Positions 17,901-29,900 of a stretch of DNA of 64,000 nt are shown here, one piece after another. Numbering within the stretch: the stretch's first letter is position 1; every line of letters starts with the position of its first letter. Both the position numbers and the translations under genes were made by a program. Origin of the DNA: Nematostella vectensis (taxonomy: Eukaryota > Cnidaria > Anthozoa > Actiniaria > Edwardsiidae); contig NC_064035.1 in assembly GCF_932526225.1 (NCBI RefSeq), positions 7,317,501-7,381,500 of the forward strand, given 5' to 3'. The notes below the pieces were generated by a model. The model was not told the origin of the DNA, did not search any database, and saw nothing but the letters and a program-made list of their open reading frames with translations.

Positions 17901-20900
17901 CCGCTTTGAATTAGCTCCCCCTTACGATTTTGCGATCATACAAGTTATGGAAACGCCCAGGGCGTTAGAACGAGTATTTGCCGCCCAGGGCGTTAGAACG
18001 AGTATTTGCGGTATGTAACCACTCTTTCCATGAAGAAAACTAATCTCACCAGCATCGTGACTTCGCGCCGTTTTCGTCGAGATTCTTTTGTCTGTTCCGT
18101 ATTATTGCCGACCTTGAGGAAGCAAAGAACACAACAGAGACTTTGAATCATATATACTGTATAGTAATATACAGTTGCCTAATTACAGATAACTAAGGGT
18201 GTGGCTATATATATATGCTTTGCTGAATAATTTTAGGACTAGTTTTGTAATGTATAAAGGTTCCCTGCCTTAGAACTCGGTTAACCCATGGCCTTATCTT
18301 GCCTATACCTTGGGCATTCACATCTTTGGCGTCCTCTCACTAATACTAACCTTGATGTCGAGCGGATTGATGACTTTCTTGTCGCAAACACCTCCGGCAG
18401 CGCCACCGAGCTGAAAGAGAAAAAATTAAAATGAGCATCAGCCGGCAATCAGGGTAGGTAAGGGGGTCACTGCATGTTTCAAAAATCGGAAATCACGTTT
18501 CACGATAAACTGATTTAAAACAGAACATTCACGATTCACGAAAAACGAAAAAAGAGCATGATGATGATCATCATCGTCAGAAGGAACAATACCATCAACA
18601 TCGTCACCATCATAATCACAATCAATCATCAGAAGCAACAATACCATCAACATCGTCACTTTCATCATCACAATCAATCATCAGAAGGAACAATACCATC
18701 AACATCGTAACCGTCAACATCACAATCAATCAGAAGAACCAATACCATCAACATCGTCACTGTCATTATCACAATCAATCATCAGAAGCAACAATACCAT
18801 CAACATCGTCACTGTCATCATCACAATCAATCATCAGAAGCAACAACATCATCAACATCGTCACCGTCATCACTATAACATCTATCATTCAATGTGACGA
18901 AAAATATTATCATCAATAGCAGCAGCAACATAAATGAAAACATATTAACAGGAGCCTGAGCAGCAAGAACAAGTGTAGCAGCAGAGTATAACATGCTCAG
19001 GATATAAAGTAAGAAGTTGTAAGAAGTAAAAGATTGGAGTCGTAGAACTTTACATACCTCGATGCTCAGGATATAAAGTAAGTAGTTGTCGAGATTGGAG
19101 TCGTAGTAGCTTGGTACACTGATGGTAATCTCTGATCCATCTACGCCGCTTGGACCATTATTTTGCACCTGAAAAACACATTAGAAACCTCAGCGCCAAT
19201 CTACGCACCCCCATAAGGACCTCTATATGCACCCATATGAGAAACCCTATAAGTACACCTATATGCCCCTATATGCAGCCCTAAAAAAAACAATGAACTC
19301 TCCCACAAGTACCCCTATAAACACTCCTTTAAGAGCCCCTATACGCACCCCTATAAAAACCCTATATATGCACCCCAATACGCACCCTCATATGCACCCT
19401 TATAAGAACACCTATACGTACCCCACACCTATACGTACACCCACCCTTATACAAACCAATATATGCACCCCAATACGCACCCTTATAAGAACACCTATAC
19501 GTACCCCACACCTATACGTACACCCACCCTTATACAAACCAATATATGTACCCCAATACGCACCCTCATATGCACCCTTATAAGAACACCTATACGTACC
19601 CCACACCTATACGTACACCCATCCTTATACAAACCAATATATGCACCCCAATACGCACCCTCATATGTACCCTTATAAGAACACCTATACGTACCCCACA
19701 CCTATACGTACACCCACCCTTATACAAACCAATATATGTACCCCAATACGCACCCTCATATGCACCCTTATAAGAACACCTATACGTACCCCACACCTAT
19801 ACGTACACCCACCCTTATACAAAACAATATATGCACCCCAATACGCACCCTCATATGTACCCTTATAAGAACACCTATACGCACCGCTTTAAGAACCCTT
19901 AAATCAACTTCTATACGCACCAATAGATGCACCCCTATACCCTCCCCTTCCCGTCGCCAATGATCGCTATTACTTACCACAAATGTCTGAGTGATAAGAG
20001 GTCCGATGTCCTCTTGCGTTTTTACGTCCTTGACTTGAAGAGCATTTCCTTCGTACACGACTTCATCGGGCTCGGATGACCTGAAGATAGAAAGAGTCTC
20101 CCCTACGGCTTTCTGTATGGCTCTTTGCATATAATTTTAAATGGGGCGGTGTAAAGGGAAGTGGAAGAAGGTGTATTTGGCGACGAGAGGATTGTACAAG
20201 GACGAAATAAAGTCGTAAAAATAAAAAATAAAAACGTACGAAAGTTATATAAGAGCAAGAAAGGGCATAACAGAGATTACTTCACGTACCCTGACACCTC
20301 CAGATCGGCTTCAAATCTAACTTCAACAGAGATGCTTTGGCTGTTGTCGTTCTCATCGGTATCTTTGTTGGCGCTGAAGAAAATAAAATATATCAACGAT
20401 CATTGCATATCAACAATCATGTAGTAATATCCGAAAAAAAGGTTGAAAATCCCGGGCATCGTCACTTGCTTTCATCATGGAGTTGCTTTTATGATGCCGC
20501 GTACATTTTTGCGAAAAGCAAAAAATCAAAGCGAGCATTTTGCTACACTTCCGAACGTTAAGTACTTAGCCAAAAATATAAGGATTTGCTAGAGAAAAAA
20601 TGATTTGGTAGGTCATTTCACGACCGCCATTGATTTCATGATTGGTATGTAATTTTTTTAAATTTCGCCGATTTCTTGTGGCTTCAGAAATAATTCGCCA
20701 CGTCGCATTTGCGGATTCTTTTCAACCTTTTCCTACTTCTTCTTTTAGGTAGAGAGGTTTTAACCGCTTAAAAAAGGCGACTCACTAGAGAAAAATAGTC
20801 ATACAAATGAAAGCTTACCTTTGAGCTTTAAGATCAATCTTAAAATCTTTATTTAAGCCCTGGACGCCGAACTTGATGCCAAACGTTTTCTGTAATAAAA

Positions 20901-23900
20901 TCAGATCATAAAAAAAAAGGAAAAACGAAAAAGGTTTGGCGGAAAAACGTATAAGGCCGATTAGCAGTCTGGGTAATTGCAGTTCGTGAAAACGAGGTTT
21001 TGGCCGATGATCCTGGGAACTAGGCAGAAGAAATCCGAATTTCAAAGAGAACCGAATTTGAAAGAGAACCAAATTTGAAAGAAAATTGACTATGCAAAAT
21101 TCAGATAATTTAGATAAAGTAGAACTGAATTTGGACTACACAATTTAGCGAAGGCAATTTGGCACATAACACAAATTTAGAAAACAATAAAATTTGACTT
21201 TAATAATTTGAACATAATATGAGCAACAAAATGAAACACCTACAAAACAGAATTTGATCTTGATTTTTGAAGGGAATCACACGCCATAACTTTGATTATT
21301 TATCCCTACCCCTTCTATACCAGCTTCTAACAAAAGCTTGCTCAAAGACTTTAAAGTCTTCGCCCGCACAATGCGACTTCAATACAAATACGCTGATTCC
21401 AAATCCGAGCCACACCAGTTCTATGTCAAGTCTTAATGGCAACCGCCACCACAGCCCTCCGTGGCTCTTGAGACATTTTTAGAACTAACTAAATCGGAAT
21501 TAGCTAATTTATCTTTCGAAGCGCAAAGTGATAACATCACTACAGGCGAAAGGCAAGCCCTAAATGATCTAAAAAATAACAGAGACATTATCTCTGACAA
21601 AGCTGACAACTGACAAAGGAACCACTACTGTCATTTGCGATACTTCTACCAAAATCAAAGAAGGCACCGAACAACTTCTTGATGAAGTTTTATCAACCGC
21701 TTTCTATACCCATTGTAGAAGAAACTGCTAAAAAAAGTTGAAAGAATCGTTGATTCACTGAGAACAGGCGGTTTTATCGACAAAATGACTTACAAGTGGC
21801 TCAACGACGGTCAAAAACCTATCCGGATACCCGGTGAATTTTACACTCTCACTAAAATTCACAAGAAAGTTCCGATAGGCCGACCAATCGTTTCAGGGAG
21901 CGGGGGCCCCACAGAGCGTATATCGTCCTTTGTAGATTCACTTCTACAACCTATAGCGCAAAAACAAAAGTCTTATCTCAAAGACACAACGCACTTTATC
22001 AACTTTATCGAGTCAACAGTCATCCCTGACCAGCCATCCCCAGCGTTTTTAACATCGTTCGATGTTTGTGCTCTCTATACCAACATCCCCCAAGATGAAG
22101 GTATCGGAGTAGTCTGTCAACAATACGAACAACACTATAACCCCGTACTACCCGTCTCCACAGAATCTCTGAGGGAACTTATGGAGCTTATACTGAAAGA
22201 AAACTCTTTTAAGTTCAATGACAAGCACTACCTACAAACGCACGGTATCGCGATGGGTACTACACCTTTTGCTTTTCATTACCGAGAAATACGCATGCAT
22301 TTTAGCCAAAATTACAAACATTCACGCCGATGTACTGTCATTTAAGCGAAAGTAAAATCATTTGAACTAAAAGGAAATACATTAACGAACTTTACATAAT
22401 TGAGTGAACACAATTGCATTTTCTTCACATTCATTTACACTATTCGACAACCAGGAATAAAAAATGTATTTTCATTTGCGCGTTGATACATAACAATAAC
22501 ACAAACAAAATATCAATAATACGAGAACTCGCAATCAATACAGTGAACGAAACATTCATTAACATTTTTATTACAGCAAGTGCAAACAATAGTATTTTGT
22601 GAAAGTAATTTGCGTGCTTCTTACAAACGTTAGCGCCTCTGTACAAACAATAAGCCCTTTATGACAAACAATATCCTAAAATAATTATTCAATTACTTAT
22701 CGTTTATTTGTGCCCTAATAATGCACATACATGTAAAATAAATGATACTAGCGCTCAAAAATAATATTCGATCATTTCGCCGTTGAGGCAGCGTGGTAGA
22801 TAGGTTTGCATGAACCTATACCATTCGGCACATTTTGGCTGTTTGATATGGTATTGATGTTTCGTTGAAGCGCTTCCAGCAACAAATTTGTGCGATAAAT
22901 ACCTAATGGTACTCCTCTGTTCCTTGCTTCATCCCTGTTATTAATTTCTGCCTGTATTTGAGGCCGTGAAATATCTGCGCTTATCGCTGCTTTCAAACAA
23001 CTTATTGCCTGCTCTACAGGGTTAAGAAACGGACTGTAGGGCGGCAACATTTTTGTTTCTGTATTTGGGCCCGGGTTAAAACGGCGAAATGATCGAATAT
23101 GATTTTTTTGAGTGCTAGTATCATTTATTTTGCATGTATGTGCATTTTAAGTTCACAAATAAACGAGAAGTAATTGAATAATTATTTTAGGATGTTGTTT
23201 TTCATAAAGGGCTTGTTTGTACGGAGGCGCTAACGTTTGTAAGAAGCACGCAAATGACTTTCACAAAATGCTATTGTTTGCACTTGCTGTAATAAAAATG
23301 TTAATGAATATTTCGTTCACTGTATTGATTGCGAGTTCTCGTATTATTGATATTCTTTTTGTGCTACTGTTATGTATCAACGCGCAAATGAAAATAGATT
23401 TTTCATTCCTGGTTGTCGAATAGTGTAAATGTATGTGAAGAAAATGCAATTGTGTGCACTCATTTATGTAAAGTTCGTTAATGTATTTCTTTTTAGTTCA
23501 AATGATTTTACTTTCGCTTAAATGACAGTACATCGGCGTAAATGTTTGTAATTTTGGCTAAAATGAATGCGTATTTCTCTGTAATGAAAAGCAAAAGGTG
23601 TAAAATGGCCGTAGCTTTCTCTGTCATTTATATGGCACATATTGAGGAAGAACTCCTACGCCTTAGTCCCTCCAAACCGCTAGTCTGGAAGAGGTTTATT
23701 GACGACATCTTTGCAGTGTGGACTATACCGGGGGATGAAATCGCGATTTTCTTAAACTTTGCGAATGATTTCCACCCGACTATTAAATTCACGAAAGAGT
23801 TGTCACAGGAAACCATCACCTTCCTCGATACAGAAGTTTTTAAAGGCGGAAGATTCATGGATTCTAATATCCTTGATGTCCGTACACACTTTAAGCCAAC

Positions 23901-26900
23901 TGAAACCTTTCAGTACACGCACTTTTCCTCTTGTCACCCTCTTAGTAATAAGAAGGGTTTTGTCAAGGGAGAAGGCCTACGCCTGTTGAGAACAAACTCC
24001 TCACTCGCCTCCTTCAAAACCGAAATTCGCAACTTTACCGATCGCCTTCTAGAACGCGGTTACCCGAGCGATTTCATAACAACAATTCTGGCGAGTGTTA
24101 AGTTCACAGACAGGCAAAATGCGCTTAAAAGCAAAAAGGCATCTTACAAACGAATCTTACCATTTGTCACGAGATTCAACCCGGGTATACAGAATCTTAA
24201 AAAGATTCTAACGAAACACTGGCACCTTATTACGGATCAGCCTTTTACGGCTAGAATCTTTAATCAACCTATAGTCTCTTACAGAAGGGAGAAATCACTC
24301 AAAGACTTTTTAGTCAGAGCTAGAATCCCTACAAATGACTAAGGTACCATAGCAGTTTTATTTTCAATTGTGGCGGGTGTAGCTGTTGGCAATATTATAC
24401 AACATTTGGTGGAATTTTTTTTTTCTTTCTGCTGCTATGACTGTCCTCGTTTGAAGCACTTACGTTTGTTGCTGCCTTGAGTGGGTTGCCAACGTTACAT
24501 GTGGCCGACTCCGTACCGTTACCGCTGGCAGAGGTAGTGCACTGAATACTCTGAAAAACACATGGGAATAATTCAGGAAGAAAAACACATGAAAATATAT
24601 AACAATTAAAAACAAATTGAAATATATCACAATAAAAAACAAATGGAAATATACCACAATGAAAAACAAATGGAAATAAATCACAGTTAAAAACAAAGAA
24701 GGAAAAACATGGAAATATATCAGAAATAAAAACAAATAGAGTAAATCAAAATAAAAACACAAGAAAATATTTCAAAACTAAAAACACACGGAAAAAATAC
24801 AAACATATATCAGAAATAAAAACCCATAGAAATATATCAGACATAAAAACAGATAATCAGAATTAAAAATAGAGAGAGTGAAATGCGAGACCTTAAATAT
24901 GAAATTGAACCATTTGTTAGCGAATAGCTGCAGTTTTCATGTTTCTACCCTATTTTCATGGAAGATTGTGTCAAGTGAAGAGAATGTTGACTGGTGTAAC
25001 CAGGTGCACGTTATGTAAATTAAGCTGTGCTTTTTTTTCAATGTATCAATATGTCTCTGACTTATTAGAAATGTTCTATTTCACAAAAGTGTGAAAACAA
25101 TGTTCGTGAAAAGTAATCATCTCCGGTTAAAAAAAGGTACGGATATGAAAACAATAAGCAAATTGGAGAATCAATGAAATCAATTTCCGGACATTAAATA
25201 TTGTTTCTGACGAGGCGTAAGGGCAGGTGTTTACATTCAAACTCTGTCCTGATTTCTTTTGCGATAAAACAGAGTTATCATAGACCCAACAAGCGAACAT
25301 CAGACACTGAACTATGTCTGTTTCACGGTTTCAGTCTGCCCTGAAGAAGTCTTATTAAAGATGAAAATTTGGCAGAGTCGATTTCCAGTTTTTGGTGTAT
25401 TGTTTCACGGTTTCACACACACAAGAAGTGGCAACTGAAAAGCCCTAGATTGTCCAATTAAGTAAAAGGGCATTAATAGCAAAACGGACCCCTGTGGTTA
25501 AATTGTTATAACAAACAGAAATCAGCTGCAAGTGTACATCACACTCGAGAGACAAAATACAATCTCTTGTTACATTGGCCGTCAATCACAATAGCCCGGT
25601 GTACAGGAAGCATGTCCCAAGCAAACTCCCTCAACGCCACACTCGGGCGAGTTGATAATGTCACCAAAGGCAATACCTCAGTACCACCGCCGCCTGGAGA
25701 ACTATCCACTAGCGAGAGAGCTCAAGTAGGCGGCTACGTTACCATCATGGTGATAGGGGTGACACTAAACCTCATGGTTATTCTCCTGGTGGTGTTCAGG
25801 AAAGTCCCGAGGAAGAACATGACGCTGTTCGTTGTCAATATGGCAGTGGCGGACTTGCTGTCGCTTTCACTTGAACCTACTCATATGATATACACCATCA
25901 TATCCCGCTCATATAAGTGGATTGGGGGAGACACTGTTAGTATTGGGCTGTGTAAAGCCTTTTCACTCCTGATAAACTCGCTGACGTGGGTGTCGCTGCT
26001 AACTCTCCTCATCATATCACTGGAGCGGTTCAAGGCGGTGTCATCGACAGTGCATTTATCGAGCTTATCGCGCTGTGGTCTGGCTTCGCTGATCGCCGTG
26101 TCTTGGGTCGTGTCTTTTGGCTTGAATGCGGTAGCTCTGGTGAAGTGTGCCGTGCAAGAGATGGGCGAATACTATATGTGCGACTGTGGTCAGGCTATAG
26201 ACAGCTCGATCATATTTCTTGTAACAAATGGAGTGTATCTCATTCTTGTGATCTCCATCTTGTCCATCAATTTGGAAATCGTACGAAGACTGGTTCACTC
26301 TCAGGCGGCCATCGACCTTCCTGCAGCTCAGCAAGAGAGGCGACAAAAGAAGTTCCGCTCTGCCGTGCGCATGGTCCTTAGTTCTCTGCTCATCTATACA
26401 CTCTGTGTCTCGCCGCTTTATATATTTCTATCGATTTACAGGGTACAGTACTTGCTAAACATAGTAATTCTGGAAAGCAATCTCAGTGCAGTATCTGTCT
26501 ATCTGTTCTTTTTTGCTTTTCACGCCAACTCGGCTATCGGTCCGGTGGTGTACTTTATTTTTCTAGACGACTTTCGAATAGGATTGCGATCTGTTCTGTC
26601 AGGATCACCCGAGCATAACAAGCGACGAGAGTCAACACAGCAATCAAATATAAGCACCAGTACGAGGCAGACAGTTACAGCAAGCTCACAAGAAGCCATT
26701 GATCGGGAAAACAGTCTTGGAGACAACAACACGAGACAGAATATTACAGGGAACTCGAACAAAGCCATTGATCTGGGAAAGAACCTTGACAGCATTACCA
26801 TGCGCGGGGAAGAAGAAATTACAGGGAACACTAACATTGCCATGGAGCCAGATGAACGGGAGCATAGCCTTGACAATACATCCCTTTGATAGTGAGCTAA

Positions 26901-29900
26901 TATGTGAGCATAAACATTTAAAAATTAAGGGCATAAGTACCAACTTATAATAATGACGCACTTTGTAATACCTGGCGCACTTTGTAATTCATGACAAGCT
27001 TTGTAATAAAATTGACTGTTATAAATTTTGATGCAATTTGTAAATGAAAAAGGTGACACACTTTTTAAATAAAAAAACTGTTTGTAATAAAAGCCTGACG
27101 CAATAAGCTGGCGCACTTTGTAATATATTTTGACGAATTTTGTTACAAAAAAGCTTACGCAATTTGTAATAAAACCTGACGCACTTTGTAATAAACTGAT
27201 ATTAAAACGCTTATTTGAAGCTCAGCAATCAGCGTGGATTCACTTCACTAAATATTTTGACGTTTTATTTTTTTCTTATTCCACCTCCCAGTGATTTAAG
27301 AATAACTGTACTTGTTAATGTGTTCAATACACCAAAAACTGGTATTCGACTCTGCCAAATTTTCGTTTTCAAAAAGACATCTTCAGGGCAGACTCTTTGT
27401 GTTTATTCTTCTGGTTCACGATCACCGCAATTTGGGCTTTTTGTTATTTGTTAATGTGTTCAACATAGACTTGCCCTGCACATGGAGCATCACGGGACTG
27501 TGGATGCCACCGCAATTAGTTTTTATTGTGATTTTTATTGATGCATGGGCCTAGTGCCCGTTCACGCATGACCCCTATCGGCATCTATTTTGTATATCAC
27601 AGCTTGTCCAATAAAGCTATAAAAAACTAGTGGTTAAATTTTAATTTATTTTCCTTGGGTCTTCCCGCATCGCAGTTTGGTAGTTAAGTTAATGGAAAAA
27701 CTTCGGCTCACGCTTTTTTTGAACATGATCCCATGCAGGTTAAATTTTAATTTAATTTCCTTCAGCTTTGTTTTAGCATGATTCCATCATTCCAACCCGT
27801 TGCGCTAGCCCCAACCCAGCTGCGTAAAACCCTACCCGCTCATAAACCTGTTCTTGGCTTCAGTACGTGAACGTTAGGAATGTCATTTTGCTATACCATC
27901 TCAGTATACAATTTCATGTTCACGTAGCCATCTTCATGAGCGCTCTGGTGGCAACTCGCCAGGGCACCAACTCGTGATGATTGACGCACTCGGGAACACT
28001 CAGCGTCTCTATTCTCTCCCACGCGTTGCTTGCACGCTCGTACCGCACGTGCGCCGACTCACTCAATGCGTAGATGTAACCATTGAGCACTGCAACCGCG
28101 CGGGGAGAGGAACACACCGCAGGAAGAGGAGCAATAAGATTCCAAGAGCCATCAGCGGCATCATACACTTAACAAGCAGAGAGACGAGATGACGACTCGT
28201 AGCCACCTATGACGTACACGTTGTTATGGAGCACCACTGCGTCTGCGCGAGACCGCTTGTGGATCATGGACGGTAAAAGACCCCACTTGTCCCACATGGC
28301 ATCGTAGAGCTCGACGCAACAGGTGGTGTGGGCATCACTGGTAATCCCGCCTAGCGCCATCATGGAGTCACGCGCTGATAAAGCGGAGAGACCATGCCGA
28401 GGTACACACAACCCACGTGATCTAACCCAGACATCACGTGCACAATCATAGCAATTCACCTGACCCGAGACCACGCCATCACGTAATCCACCAATCAGGT
28501 AGATCTTATCCGCGTGGAGAACCAAAGCTGAGCCCCAGCAGGGGTAGGCTAGGGATGACAACTGTCGCCACTCTGAGCTCTCTGAGTGAAGGCTCCAGAT
28601 GTGCGTAGCGTCCTGCTTGTGGTTGCGTGATACGACATAAAGTGTCTTGTCACAAGGTAATACTCGTGCGACCCTCAGCGTGCGTGGGAATGCCGGGAGG
28701 TGTCTTTGGTTCAGCGTCTTGGTGTCAAAGCAGAGCAAGCAGTCGCACGTTGGCAAAAACGTGTAAACCCACATGCTTTGGGTTCGTGGCAATGACGAGA
28801 TTAATTGCTGCTGGTCTAGAAACTTGTCACGCTCAGCTTGCACATTGATACTGTTACTTTCAGTGGCCATTTTAGTAAAATCCTCACAGTGTGCTGTCAC
28901 ACAAGCCATATTGTCACGCAGAACTTTAAAACCAGCCACGCTGTGACGCACAACATTGTCACTTTTAACCTAAACATAATCAGCTGTCACGCACGATAAA
29001 ACGTCACGCAGAAGGGACTTGTTTTTTAGTTGTTCTTGCCCAGGCATGCACTTTAGTCTAACCACGTCCATCAGGATGGGTAGCTGGGTGCCGCGAGTCT
29101 GGAAGTCGTGCCCCATCCAGCGTGAGACCGCAGCAAGGATCTCCGACTCATTCTCTATCATAATGGCATCGCTGCTTAGCAGCTCTAGTAACTCCGCAGA
29201 GGTAACGTTCACAAACTCACAGCTAGTGCTGACTATTCGTGAGAAATTCGCGCGGATAAACCTATTCGCTTGCTTGTATAGTCCTTTTGATTCGTAGTCC
29301 AACGCTATTTCTCGTATTTTGAAGCAATTATCGATAGAAATAGCTGACGCCAGCATATCCAGACAAGCGAATCTAAGCGTGTCAAGAAGAAAGCAAGCAG
29401 CATCCAAGACATCAAAAACTGTGTTCATGTCAAGGGTTATTGTACTCGAATAGAAGAACTCCAACACTTTCCTCAGAGTACAATGAGACATAAAGTTTAT
29501 CTCTATTGTTTTCTCAATGGATTTTTCATTCCACTATTGAACATGGACTCGAAGAAATGGCTGTTAGCTGCCAGAACGCACCGATGGGCTGGGAATGAAT
29601 GAGAACCCGCTCGTAAGTGAACGTCGCATAATTTAAGGTCTCGAGGACGCGATGGCCGTGGCTATTGTTACCTCTGTACACCCTCTGGCCAGGTCTATGC
29701 CCTCGAGTCCATTCCATTCCTGATTCCCCAGCTTCCATTTGCTTGAACATGGTGCGCGGAGGTTACAAGAATTTGGGGAAGTTCTAAAGAGCGCGCCCAC
29801 GCATCGGAGGCTTTTTTTAAGTATCTAAATGAGTGACGTCACAAATATCACTTCGTCTTCTAATTCTTTTGTCACATATTACAACACATTACAGAAAAAT

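Larger units (their letters stand above)
21250..24342 (+). pseudogene. Penelope-like retroelement, decayed and interrupted
   Basis: This plus-strand element lies in the integrin intron 20890-24463. Frame-shifted pieces from about 21450 give an N-terminal region (IISDKADK, then TTTVICDT). The frame at 21785-22260 gives the reverse transcriptase with TLTKIHK, GRPIVSG, the catalytic block [11 protein letters not shown] and THGIAMGT. The frame resumes at 23603-24342 with [28 protein letters not shown] (second catalytic aspartates) and FLDTEV. These are Penelope-like features. The break is a clean 1338-bp insertion with TA duplication inside the AMGT/KMA motif. The frame stops after VRARIPTND with no GIY-YIG endonuclease seen. 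Frameshifts in the 5' part show it was already dying. Confidence 0.9.

Noticed and set aside
19227-19963. Many frames of 64-118 codons on both strands
   Set aside because: All come from the 95-bp repeat.
23217-23449. Small frames in both arms of the Tc1-like element
   Set aside because: They are mirror translations of the inverted repeats, not genes.
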